Part shown: one piece after another, positions 10,986 through 22,140 of the stretch | Numbering within the stretch: position 1 is the stretch's first letter | Layout of the letters: each line of letters opens with the position of its first letter | Origin: Saccopteryx bilineata | Lineage: Eukaryota > Chordata > Mammalia > Chiroptera > Emballonuridae | NCBI RefSeq assembly: GCF_036850765.1 | Contig: NC_089495.1 | Span: 115,033,033 to 115,097,032 of the forward strand | Reading direction: 5' to 3' | DNA: 64,000 bases | Translations under genes and position numbers: made by a program | Notes under the pieces: model-generated | Databases searched by the model: none | What the model saw: only the letters and a program-made list of their open reading frames with translations | What the model was told of the DNA's origin: nothing

Positions 10986-11350
10986 CTCAGCGAGATCTTC
11001 TGAGCATGGCTTTTAAGATACCTAGAGGCAGAAAAAGCCCAATAGAGATCAGGGGAACTACCAGCTTTTAGGATACACCCTTAAAGGCTCCAATGCCCCA
11101 AAGGGGTCTCATAGGATGCCATCTGGGTCCTGTTTCAATAGTGGAAAGGAAGGTCATTGAGCTAAAGCCTGCCAGGCTTAACATGCCTCTGCTGTGAGGA
11201 AACAGGGACACTGGAAGGTAGGCTTCCCCCTCGCTCCTCTAAGGGAGGGTTCAGTCTCTTCCAGCCCTGCTCCAGCCACCTATGCCCTAACCTTGCCCAG
11301 AATGCTGGGGTTAGCCACTGAAGGCTGAATGTGCCCAGGGCCGTCGGCCC
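10986..11350 (+). pseudogene. Possible retroviral nucleocapsid-like segment
   Basis: Around 11170-11215 one frame reads CQA, a stop, and then residues ending KQGHW, resembling a decayed CCHC zinc knuckle of a retroviral nucleocapsid. The following Pro/Ser-rich text suits a gag-to-protease junction. In a retrovirus this belongs upstream of pol, so its position after an integrase suggests a separate element or a rearranged one. Evidence is weak and I have no database support. Confidence 0.35.
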
Positions 11351-11720
11351 CATCTACAACACTGTGGACGAGCCTAGGGTATTACTTCCAAGAAGCAGGT
11401 AAACTGATCTCATTTGCACAAGGGCCACTTAACTATGTTTTGCCTGAATAGTCAGGTTTTTTTATTCTTCCCTCAAAGATCTCTGTTGTGGGTGTTGATA
11501 GTCCTATTTTCTGCTGCTTTGTTTAATATATAGTGTTTCCTTTATCCCTCCTACCTCAATGCCCCACTCATATTTCAGGCTGGGACCTACTCCTAATTTA
11601 GAGCTCTCTTTCGCCCTTTTGCCAACTTCTATTATGATTCTACCTTTGCCACCCAGCTTAGTGTATCCCAAGGTTCTCTTTACCATGCCACAGTCGCAGA
11701 GCTCCAGGGAAAAGCAACCT
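11351..11720 (+). pseudogene. Possible retroviral protease-like remnant (class I style)
   Basis: One frame contains KISVVGVDS near 11475-11500 and later QCPTH and a GxDLL-like stretch near 11555-11595, resembling the second half of a class I (gammaretrovirus-like) protease, which cleaves Gag-Pol. The expected DTG active site would lie near 11410-11435 and is not intact. If correct, this follows the nucleocapsid-like segment in normal gag-pro order. Confidence 0.35.
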
Positions 11721-12091
11721 GGTCTCATCTCTCCAGGCAGAGGAGAACAGAAGCTCCATATCCACGCATGCTGCAAATGGCTTTTCCAGTCTACCTGAAT
11801 CATTACCAACTAGAAGCAGCGGTCATTGGGACTTGGACATGAGCTGCAAAGTATAGAATGGTGACAACAATTCCAGTGCCATGCAGACTTTTCCTGGATG
11901 TGGACTTTTCCTGGACTCCTGCTCCTTGTGACAGCTCCTAAGAGACTGAACTGTGGTTGGGTTGCATTTTTCAGGAATTTGGCATGGTGATGGGGCCAAC
12001 TTGGACTTGGTGAATATGTTAAGGACACTACTCTTTTATGGATTCTTGCTGTATTGGCCAAGAGTTTGCTTAAAGCCTTTTAATCACTGTA
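11721..12091 (+). other. Unassigned segment, probably retroviral 3' sequence
   Basis: Mixed-composition DNA with a repeated TTTTCCTGGA phrase at about 11889-11913. It has no decisive motif. It lies between the protease-like piece and an L1 tail and may be env or internal retroviral sequence. Confidence 0.3.
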
Positions 12092-12528
12092 AAAAAAAAT
12101 AGAAGACTGGATAAAGAAGATGGGGCACATATACACCATGGTATACTATTCAGCTAGAAGAAATGATGACATCGGATCACTTACAGCAGAATGGTGGAAT
12201 CTTGATAACATTATGTGGAGTGAAATAAGTGAATCAGAAAAAAACAAGAACTGCAGGATTCCATACATTGGTAGGACATAAAAATGAGACTAAGAGACAT
12301 GGACAGGCGTGGGGTGGTTACGGGGGTTGGGGGGAGGGGAGGAGGGAGAGTGGGAGGAGTACAAAGAAAACTGGATAGAGGGTGACGGAGGACAATCTCT
12401 CTTTGGGTGATGGGAATGCAACAGAACTAAATGACAAGATAACCTGGAAATGTTTTCTTTGAATGTATATACCCTGATTTATTGATGTCACCCCATTAAA
12501 ATAAAAATTTATTTATAAAAAAAAAAAA
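12092..12528 (+). mobile_element. 5'-truncated L1: ORF2 end, 3'UTR and polyA
   Basis: This begins inside the last codons of ORF2 (TGGGGCACATATACACC near 12121), passes the terminal stop, the G-rich 3'UTR tract (about 12310-12355), a TGATTTATTGATGTCACCCC end motif (12475-12494) and an A tail at 12517-12528. It overlaps the L1 at 4383-9570 in element coordinates by about 240 bp and differs at many sites, so it is a separate insertion, not the missing tail. Confidence 0.9.
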
Positions 12529-13123
12529 GAATGGGCTGAAGCCCTCCATGCTAACTGGGGTTTCCACTTTTTTTACAACCCAAAGGGGAACGCATTACAA
12601 TTTCTAAAAATATTTGCTCTCCATATAACCTTTGATGAATATCTTCTATTTAGTTCTACAATTGACTGAAATCAAAGCTTAATACTTTAGATATTAATAA
12701 GAGCAATGGCAAACTAGTCTGCACAGCTTATATCTAATCCCCTTTTACACTTTTGCCTCTGAAACCAAGTCCTAGGCCATTTTAGTATGTGCTGTTCATA
12801 TCTGCTTGGTTAAGTGGCTTTGTGATTAGATTATTTGTCTGGCTTTAACTTAATTAACCTCCACATAGGGAGAAGTGAATAGAAAGGGTCCTGCAAAGAA
12901 AACAGGGAAGGGAGACAACTCTGAATAAAACACAGGTGAACAAAAAAATGTCTGAATGGGCTTTGCTCCTTATTCTACTATATCTACATCAACTCCATTA
13001 AGAGGTAAAAATCATCCTATCAGTTCTTATAAAATCTAGTTCAAGTATTTTTATAAATTTTCAAGAAGATAACTTTGTTTGGATTTTATCTATTATCTGT
13101 AACAATTCACTTAACTAATGATA
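12529..13123. other. Unassigned AT-rich sequence
   Basis: No gene, tandem repeat or recognisable mobile element seen. Confidence 0.5.
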
Positions 13124-13131
13124 GTATACAC

Positions 13132-13358
13132 CTGTGATAGCGAACCTTTTTAGAAAAACCGCCCACTTTTGCAGCGCTGGTCAACCTGGTCCCTCCCGCC
13201 CACTAGTGGGCGTTCCAGCTTTCATGGTGGGCCATTCGCAGCACCATCCCGCTACCACCCACTATGGAAAGCTGGAACACCCACGAGTGGTCGGGAGGGA
13301 CCAGGTTCACCAGCACTGCAAAAGTGGGCGGTTTTTATAAAAAGGTTTGCCATCACGG
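13132..13358. mobile_element. Fold-back (palindromic) hAT-type MITE
   Basis: A 227-bp non-autonomous element whose halves are inverted copies, so single-stranded DNA or RNA would fold into a hairpin with about 100-bp arms and a short centre near 13235-13255. The termini read CTGTGATAGCGAACC and, inverted, CCGTGATGGCAAACC, resembling hAT ends. It is flanked by GTATACAC (13124-13131) and GTATATAC (13359-13366), an 8-bp duplication with one mismatch, the hAT length. Part of its arm (CCCACTAGTGGGC...TTCCAGC) is shared with the hAT element at 39862-40245. Open frames across it are palindrome artefacts. Confidence 0.8.
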
Positions 13359-13366
13359 GTATATAC

Positions 13367-15689
13367 CATCAAAATTATCCATTTAAAATATTATTTAGTT
13401 CCTCTATATTTCTTCTAAAAATTTCTAGTTTAGCATGTTTTATAATGTATAGAATAATGTTAGTAATAAAATGGTATAATGTGTAAATAAATTAACATAT
13501 TGGGGGTACATTAAAAATGTTTCACCGATAAGAGAAGACTGTCAAAGACATTTGGAGAAAATTGGTGGTGGGTTTGACACTAGCAGCTTGCCTTGTTAGT
13601 TTCTGAAGCACCTAATATTAATTTCACATAGATTATATCAAGGATTTAGTTGCTCTCAGTTTTTGAAAGATGTGACTTAATGTATATGTTTTGCTAAAAT
13701 CTTTCAAAATCAGCTGTCAAACAACTTCAACATATTCTATTTGAGTCTAGCTGTCAAAGTTCCTCCTCTAATATGCATAGCTAGTGAATTCATTTCAGGT
13801 AGACACCAAAGTTCTTGAAATTAACCCCACTTCTACCATTTCCCTGCTACTTTTTATCTGACGAAGCCGAGGTATGAAATCTTGTACAGAAAAACCTTAA
13901 AGGTGTGGTGATTTTTTTTGAAATACAGCTCATTCTTTGGCTGCAAACCAAAAACCTTACTGGTGATCAACAGAACTATGCAGTTGAAACATTTAGGAAA
14001 GAATAATTTGTATTTTTAATTAAAGTCATTACATTTTTTGTGAGTAAGTACACAGTATAAAATTTTAAATTAATTTAACACTATGGGTTAAGAAGTGCTT
14101 TTACATGTATAATATCTATCACTTGTCTTCCATTTAAGAAAAAAATACAGTGCCAGTGGTTTATGAAAAATGTAGAATTCTTATATTTAGACAGTTCCCC
14201 CCTGAAAGCTACTTTTACTCACAAAGATATTATAGTTCTTACTATAGATTTATATATTTGCTAGTTGTTGTTTCTTTCCTGCAGTTGAGCAAATGCTGGC
14301 CAAACCAATGAGCCCTGGAGCAATAGAATTTGTGCACATGTTTCTTTAGCACTGTGCCAGCTGTGCCAGCACTGAACTCAGGATTGAGAAGAGATAACCA
14401 TATGTTCTTCCTGCATTGACCAGGATTGTATATTTGGGAGATGAGGAAAAGAAATGGATACAAAGACGGCTAAGGCAAACCAAACTGCTATGTTTTTGCA
14501 CACACCATTCCTTTCTTCTACCAGGAATGGCCTTCTTCTTCCTTGCCAGCCACACCGCCTAATGCTCAAGCAGAATGTGTTTATAGAGCTAAGTATAGTG
14601 CCAGAAAATCATTGTGGGACTTATGTACTCAACAGGAAAGGCCCTGAGATGAAAAGTCTGTTTCCAGTGTATTTTGATTCTACCAGAGCATCTAGCTCAG
14701 TAGGAGCTTTAACTCTCCATTGAATGAATTCATGAACTAGTGGGTGAATTAATAAAATTAACTCAGTTAAGAGAACACACTTTCTACACCAGTTGGCTGT
14801 TTTAGTTCAAACATTTTGAATTATTCTTGGTACTGCTGTCTTTATAGTTGATGACTGTAATCAGTCATCCTTCAACAAGCTAATTCTCTCTTTAAGAACT
14901 GTATGAAAACTACATATCAGTTATGCACAAATCCATATCAATTGTCTGTTCTCCAAATATTATTCTTCACAGTATCAAAATTTAAGAGGAATCTTAAAGG
15001 GTTTTTTGTCTGTTTTTTAACCAAAAATAGGATAAAAAACAGTGTCAGTTGATAGATTTAAATTAGACATCCAGTAATACGGCTTAGAATAACAAATTTC
15101 AGCACAGTTTTATGGAATTTGATGGAATCCTTTCTTTGTTAATTTAATATCTTAATGCTTTAATTGCTGGTTGAAAACCATCAGCTGTCTGATGGTTTGA
15201 AATAGCCCCTTCAAGTTCTGTATTTCAATAAAACAACACCCAGTATCTCTTTAAGATTTCACATTTTACAAAAACCTTTTCAAATATATATTTTATTACT
15301 TAATCTTAACCATAAATGTGTCTGGAATGCATAATTGTTCCTACTGCAGAAGCTGATTCTTGATTAAGTAATTTGCATAAAGTACTACAGATATGTGCAG
15401 CTCAGGTTTTGGATTCAAACTAAACTGAACCAAATCCACTTATGTTATATTTGATCATAGTGGTGGTGATCATGATGGTGACAGCTTCTGTCCTACAAAA
15501 AAATAAACTCATAGTAAGATGGGCTTTCACTTTTTAAAGCTTTCTCACTCCTAGTTATAAATATTACAGTAGAAAATATCAATTGTTTCATACTGTTTCA
15601 CTTAAAAAATCAAAAGATTCATCTGGCGCTAAAAAAGGAAATGGGTCTGTGCATTTTCCTGTATGTAAATTTTACTGGAATAAAACATG
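13367..15689. other. Unassigned AT-rich sequence
   Basis: About 2.3 kb with no recognisable gene or repeat. Short open frames around 14240-14720 overlap on both strands and look random. A few AT-rich stretches may be very old repeat debris. Confidence 0.45.
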
Positions 15690-17260
15690 AAGTATTAATA
15701 ACCAATAATGCTATAAAACAAAAGCTGCTCAGAAATTGATAATAAAATGAATTCCAGATTAGGAACCCAGAAATAGACCCTCAAAAATATAAACTGACCT
15801 TTGACTAAGGAATAAAAGCAATTAAATAAATGGTGCTGGAACAAATGGATATTCATGTGCAAACAATGAATCTAGACAAAGACCTTACATCTTTTAAAAA
15901 TATCAGTTCAAGAAAGATCAAAGACCTGGATTTAAAATGCAGAACTATAGAACTCCAGGAAGATAAAGTGAGAAAATCTAAGTGATCTCGGGTTTGATGA
16001 TGACCTTTTAGATATAACAACAAAAGCATAATCCATGAAAGAAAATATTGATAAATTAGACTTTAGTAGAAATTCAAAGCAAAACTACTCTTAACAGTGA
16101 AAGAAACCATTAAGAGAATGAGACAAATCAAATAACAACAACTACAACTTTGCAAAACATATATCTGATAAAGAACTAGAATCCATAGTATGCAAAGAAC
16201 TCCTAAAACTCAACAATAAGAAAACAACCCAGTTAAAAGTGGGAAAATAATCTGAACACTTCTAAAGAAGATCTACAGATGGCAGATTTTCAAAAATATA
16301 TACAATGATGTTCAACATATCTGCCATTAGGGAAATGCAATTTAAACAACAATGAGATAATACTACAAACCTGCTAAAATGGCTAAAATCGAAAACACTG
16401 ACAATGCTAACTGCTGGTGAGGATATAGAGCAACAGGAACTCTTATGCATTGCTGGTGAGAATGAAAATTGATACAGCCTCTTTGGAAAGCAGTTCGGCA
16501 ATATCTTAGAAAGCAAAACATACTTTTATCCAATAATCCTGCAATTGTGTTATTTAACTAAATGAGCTGAAAACTTATATCCACACAAAAGTCTTCAGAC
16601 AAATGTTTATTTCAGCTTTATTCATAATTGCCAGAATTTGAAGCAAACAAGATATCCTTCAGTAGATGGATGGGTAAATAAGCTGAAGTACATTAAGACA
16701 GTGGAATATTATTCAGCAGTTTTTAAAAAGGAGCTGTCAACTCATAAACAGATAGGGAGGGAAGTTAACTACATTCTGCTAAAATAAAAGAAGGCCATGT
16801 GAGAAGGCTACATTCTGTATAATTACAACTATATGAAATTCTGGAAATGACAGAACTATAGAGACAGTGAAAAGATGAGTGGTTGGTAGGGATTCAAGGG
16901 GATAGAAAGATGACTTGGTGGAGCACAGATAATTTTTAGGGCAGTGAAACTATTCCGTATGACAGTATAATGGTGGATAGTAATTTTAATCTATAGAATT
17001 TGCAATAGAAAGAGTGAATCCTAATGTAATGTGTGAACTTCAGTTAATGGTAATGTATCAGTCAATATTGACTCATCAATTGTAAAAAATGTATCACACT
17101 AATGAGAGATGTTAGTAATAGGGGAAATCATGGTACCTGGGGAAGGAGGATGATAGGTTATATGGGAACTCCGTATTTTCTGTAGTTTTTCTGTAAACCT
17201 AAAACTGCACTAAAAGTCTATTAATTTAAAAATATACTTTAAAACTATGTATAAACCAAA
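15690..17260 (+). mobile_element. Old L1 fragment: 3' part of ORF2 and 3'UTR
   Basis: Degenerate L1 text begins near GGAACCCAGAAATAGACCC (about 15760), continues through the ORF2 C-terminal region (ACTGCTGGTGAGGATATAGAG near 16410) and the ATTATTCAGC end motif near 16708, then a 3'UTR ending in an A/T-rich tail near 17250. Frames are thoroughly broken. It diverges strongly from the young-looking copies at 4.4-12.5 kb. Confidence 0.8.
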
Positions 17261-18438
17261 AAATTTTTAAAAAGGTCCACATTTAAAGGGTGTGAGGAAG
17301 GTAGAGGAGTTGTAAGAATCAAAGAAATGAAAGCAACTCTTTAAGCAGCTTAGCCCAAATTGTTACCTCTATCTGTAAGCAAGATACACACTTAGAGCAT
17401 TATGACTTCAGGATTAAAAAATACAAATACCCATATACTTCTTTAACTCCCCCAGGGGAAAACAAAAAAGGTGTCAAAACTATAGTAGTTAAATCAATTC
17501 TTCTTAAGAACCTCAGTCCTAAGAAGCTCAATTCTAATCTTCTTAACAAAAATTAGTTTCAGTGATTAAGATTATATTAATATTCTCCGGTTCAACTTGG
17601 TATTTGCTAACCAAATTGAAATAAGTAGAATTTGATTTATTGAACTACATCATAAATACAATGAAACATTTTTCTGGACAGTTTTTAAATTAGCCTTTTC
17701 CTCATGCCCATTTCTCCCATAATTTACCTTTTGAGAACAGAAGGATTGCCAGACCATTTTAATATTGAATATTTATTAACCCTTCATTAGAACACTGGTC
17801 CTAAAATATAATGGTTATGGAAGAAAATCTCTGTAGGTAGTTACCCAACCTTTTTCTACAGTAATCCTGCAGTAAATCTGCAAAACTATATAAAAAACAT
17901 TTGTAAAATTTTCAAATCAATGAATTCTTTAGAGTGTCATGAGCTCACAGTGGGTCCAGGATCAATTTTATATTATGTTTTGGTAATTATTATAATAGAG
18001 TAATTCTATTACATTCTATATAAAAATAAGTATTTATTAACAATACTCACTTGAATTTGTTAGGCCTCAGTGCGACTTTATTTCTGTTGCCTTGTCAAAC
18101 TGGAGTTTTAACTTATGTACTATTTATCCTATTTACATATACTGTATATAATTTCAAACTATGGATATTTGTAATGCAAAGTGACTGATTATTTTACAGC
18201 TCAACTCAGGAAGAATGATTGATTTAATGCTAAAGCACTTTATAGAAAAGATGTTAGCATATTGAGAATAAATGAGTTGATAGAGCTGTATTTTATGGCA
18301 ACAGTGTTGGGCACATATATATTAATAGGTATGTGTAGAGTGAAAGACTGGATGAAAGAGTAAATATACACTCCCAAATTTAACAAAACAATAAGGGAAG
18401 GTTACTAACATTTCTTGAACATTTATTGTGTACTAGGC
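17261..18438. other. Unassigned AT-rich sequence
   Basis: No gene or clear repeat recognised in about 1.2 kb. Confidence 0.45.
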
Positions 18439-18447
18439 AGTCTTTGT

Positions 18448-18772
18448 TTTATTTTTATTTATTTATTTTTTAATTTTTCCAAAGTTGGAGACAGGGAGGC
18501 AGTCAGACAGACTCTCGCATGCGCCCGACCGGGATCCACCCAGCATGCTCACCACAGGGCGATGCTCTGCCCATCTCGGGGTGTTGCTCTGCTGCAATCA
18601 GAGCCATTCTAGCACCTGAGGCAGAGGCCACAGAGCCATCCTCAGCGCCTGGGCAAACTTTTGCTCCAATGGAGCGGTGGCTGCGGGAGGGGAAGAGAGA
18701 GACAGAGAGGAAGGAGAGGGGGAGGGGTGGAGAAGCAGATGGGCGCTTCTCCTGTGTGCCCTGGCTGGGAAC
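18448..18772 (-). mobile_element. 5'-truncated tRNA-derived SINE, antisense
   Basis: Same family as 9795-10217, but the tRNA-like head is missing: on the minus strand it starts at the CCAGGGCACACAGG region. The flanks AGTCTTTGT (18439-18447) and AATCTTTGT (18773-18781) form a 9-bp target-site duplication with one mismatch, so truncation happened during insertion and not by later deletion. The tail is the T-rich stretch at about 18448-18478. Confidence 0.85.
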
Positions 18773-18781
18773 AATCTTTGT

Positions 18782-19217
18782 ACCTTATCATTTAACAGCA
18801 CAGCCAGCTATCATATACAAAGGCGAGAAAAGTAATAATGAGAAAGGTTAAGTAGTAACTTCTCCAGGTTTACACTGCTATTAGGTAGTATATGTGGAAT
18901 GCATAGCTGGAATATTATTTACTCCTATTCTCATACTTGTATTCATCCTCTGTTGCCTCAAAGAGATGAATATGGAGATCTGAACATTTGAAATCATGAC
19001 ATACTCAAACACAGGTAAAAGTCATCTTTTCTCCATGATTTGGACTGCTCTTCACACAATAGAAGAAGATGAAATTAACATACTAACAATGCTTACAGCA
19101 CTAGCGAGACCTGACTTTCCTTTGGTACAACACAGCAGATATTCTTCAATGTCCAGAGTGCCCTTGAGATGGCCCCCAACGTAACCTCTTTCTCTTAAAG
19201 GTTTCTAAGTTATGAGA
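18782..19217. other. Unassigned sequence between two SINEs
   Basis: No gene or repeat recognised. Confidence 0.4.
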
Positions 19218-19231
19218 AATATTTTCATTTT

Positions 19232-19609
19232 CTTTTTGTTTTTTAATTTTAGTGAGAGGAGGGGAGGCAAAGAGACAGACTCCCACATGCGCCTGGACCA
19301 GGATCCACCTGGCTAGCCCACTAGGCAGCGATACTCTGCCCATCTGGGGCCATTGTTCCATTGCTCAGCAATGGAGCCAATTTTTTTTAGAGCCTGAGTT
19401 AGAGGCCACAGGGCAGTCCTCAGCACTTGAGAACAATTCAAGCCATGTCTGTGGGAGGGGAGAGAGAAAGAGAGAGTGAGAGGGAGAGAAGGAGGAGGGG
19501 GAAGGGTGGAGAAGTAGATGGTCACTTCTCCTGTGTGCCCTGACTGGGAATCAAACCTGGGACATCCACATACTGGGCCAACGCTCTACCACTGGGTTGG
19601 CACAGGGCC
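19232..19609 (-). mobile_element. tRNA-derived SINE, older subfamily, antisense
   Basis: Full-length minus-strand SINE of the GCCCTGGCC-head type but more diverged, with the head at about 19540-19609 and a purine-rich body at about 19455-19510. It is flanked by an exact 14-bp duplication, AATATTTTCATTTT, at 19218-19231 and 19610-19623. The tail is the T-rich tract at the left. Confidence 0.9.
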
Positions 19610-19623
19610 AATATTTTCATTTT

Positions 19624-20534
19624 CAAAGGGAAACTTGTTAACCTGTGTATTTCTAATCTATATAAAACAGAGATTTTTGCCAAGAAAAAGGATAACATTT
19701 CTTAGAGCCCTTGCCCAATTTCAGCTTCTACAACTCATCAAACTTTTATGGAAAAGTGAGAACACTGGATGAACAGAGGCACTTTTTTTCAACCTAGCCC
19801 CCCCAAACCACCCATCTTGCCCTGAAGGTTTTATGTGAACTGTTTGGGGCACTGTTCAAAACTAATAAATATCATAAGTCTAATGACACCAGAAACAGTT
19901 TTAGTTTCTTTGTGATTTCTTTTGCTATTTGGAATTGTCATGAGCTTTTAGAAGTCAGCAGACTTACTTTATAGAACTGTCACTGTTAGTCAGCTTTCCT
20001 AATTCATAAACCTGGTGATAATCACAGATTTATCATAATGCAAGTGAGGCATATAGAAACAAACACTGTTACCAGTGGACCTTTGAACTTCAATGAATTT
20101 ATCTCCATGAGGGTTGAAATTTTATGCTGAGCTCAATGGAATGATCATCCTACCAAAGTAACTCTTGACTGACATACCCATTCAGAACCAAAATATGCAT
20201 ATTCTTTCCGACATCTTCATCCCCTGGGTGTGTCAGCCTCTCCCTAGTCTTTACAGAGCTCCATCTTGATGTTTCTCTTGGTGGTTCCAATATTGAGTCT
20301 ACAGTTTGCACACATTTGATTATCAGGCTTTCCTCTGTTTCTACAGTCTGTTCTCATCAGCCTCTGGATGTGCTAAATCATTACCTTGGCTGCTTCCTAT
20401 TCCCTTTCCTGATATTTAGGTCAGGACAACATTAAGCATATCAGTTGTAGAAAACTGACCAGTGCATTCTCTTTCTCCTGTTAGAGTACTGCTGAAGAGA
20501 ATTTTGGCAACTCATATCTCCAAACCATAGGCCA
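19624..20534. other. Unassigned sequence
   Basis: No gene or clear repeat recognised in about 0.9 kb. Confidence 0.45.
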
Positions 20535-21105
20535 TTACACCCAAACATTAATAACAAAATGTGATATGGTATAAACATAGATTTGAAGATAATTCAACTT
20601 TAAAGAGGAAATCCTGGTTCTTACTTCAGTATGGATAAATCTTGATGACATTATGCTCAGTAAACTCAGATAGTTACATTCTACTGTGTAATTCCACTTC
20701 AAGGAGGTACCTAGAGTAGTCAAATCCATAGAGACAGAAAATGGGATAGTGATTTTCAGGAGTTAGGAGGAGGAGGGAATATGGAATTATTGCTTTGTGT
20801 GTCCAGAGTTTCAGTTTTGGAAGATACAGAAGTTCTAGATAGGTGGTGGTGATGGTTGCACAACAATATGAATGTGCCCAATTTCTACTGAACTGTATGC
20901 TGAAAAATGGTTGAAAGGTAAATTTTTATATTTTACATGGGTGGGAAAAAGTTTGTTTACAGTTCTTATGGAAAAAGACATGCAAGTGATGATTATTACA
21001 GTAGCTTTATTAACTTTTGCATACTCACAACTGTAAACCTACTTTTGCCAACTCCTGCATCTATATTTTACCACAGTGAAAGAAAATAAAACTTGAAAAA
21101 ATGAA
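20535..21105 (+). mobile_element. Old L1 3'-end fragment, interrupted by a DNA-transposon MITE
   Basis: L1 3' text includes GATGACATTATGCTCAGT near 20645, a GAATGTGCCCAATTTCTACTGAACTG stretch near 20870-20895 (an L1 3'UTR style), and an A-rich end near 21100. The interruption at about 20937-21063 splits ATATTTTAC, present on both sides. Confidence 0.6.
20937..21063. mobile_element. Short terminal-inverted-repeat element inside an L1 end
   Basis: The two ends are inverted copies: GGTGGGAAAAAGTTTGTTTACAG-like on the left and its complement around CTGTAAACCTACTTTTGCC (about 21031-21049) on the right. TATATTTTAC occurs on both sides (about 20928-20937 and 21063-21072) and looks like duplicated target, but exact edges are unclear because a few bases lie between the repeat and the inverted end. 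It could be a mariner or a hAT derivative. Confidence 0.55.
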
Positions 21106-21850
21106 AAGAAATACAACTGGAGATTACTGAAGATATTTATATAATAAAGCTCCTTGTTTTATCAGTGCATAAACTGAGGCCACAGGAGATTAGACTTGTG
21201 AATTTAAAGCTAAACTAGAATCAGATGATTCTGTGACTCCCAAACCAGAGTCTTTCCATTATCCCAAAGCCACCTTCCTTTCTTTATGGTGACATTTTTT
21301 ATATATTGTCCTTAGAAGAAGGGGGTTATTGCTAATCTTCCAACAAAATATTAATGGATTTCTAGTTCTTAGTACTATATTAGTTACAGTTGCATAATAT
21401 TCACAGACAGCTGAATAAGGTGTCCTGACCCAACATGCTGACTTACTGAAAGCATCAGATGTTAAACGAACACAAGGACCAGTTATCTGACCCTTTCTGT
21501 CCTGCTAATTTGTTGGTAAACCAGATGTTCAAAGTTGTGCAATTTATTTTCATGATGGATGGCCACAGTAGGCTTATGAACTGGAAATGTACTAGTCTGA
21601 ATTGAGATGTGCTGCAAGCGTAAAGTGGACACCGAATTTTGAAGACAATTTAAATAGTTAAAATATCTCAATTTTTAATTGATTACATGTTAAAATAACA
21701 TTTTGAATATATTTAATAATGTATTATTAAAATCAATTTCACCCATTTCTTTTTAAGCTTTTTAAATTGACTAGTAGAAAATTTAAATTTGCAATATGTG
21801 GCTCACATCACAGTGGACAGCTTTAGAGAATCCTCCTGAACTTTCTCCTC
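21106..21850. other. Unassigned sequence, possibly with ancient repeat debris
   Basis: 21150-21260 reads like a decayed mammal-wide repeat (ACTGAGGCCACAGGAGATTAG), but too weakly to name. The rest is AT-rich with no gene. Confidence 0.35.
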
Positions 21851-22140
21851 CCATTCAAATATTATTTACCTTCAAGAGCTAGCTCAGATTACCCTTCTCT
21901 TTTCTTATGGTCTCTCCTCAAATGACCTCTCTTCTGCCTCTGGTGCATTTTTACAGATGCTGCCAATGTACATGATTAAGCACATACTGCTTTGTGTTGC
22001 TAAAGGTCACATATCTTTTGCTGGCTAAGGAGTGAGTTCCTGAAATTCTGAGTTCATATGTCATTCTTCATTGTATAAGATCCTATCTTGAGCTATCAAC
22101 AGCTCCCAGAAAAGTACCTACTTTTTAATACATTTTTCAA
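21851..22140 (+). repeat. Possible ancient LINE (L2-like) fragment
   Basis: A run reading CTTCAAGAGCTAGCTCAGAT near 21870 followed by pyrimidine-rich text resembles the 3' part of L2 elements, as does the better copy at 54815-55125. Heavily diverged. Confidence 0.4.

Noticed and set aside
12092..12528. Missing 3' end of the L1 at 4383-9570, displaced by a retroviral insertion
   Set aside because: The two overlap by about 240 bp of the same L1 region and differ at many positions, whereas an insertion would duplicate only a few bases.
13134..13486. Open frames of 68 and 105 codons
   Set aside because: They read through a palindromic transposon; the composition is explained by the inverted repeat.
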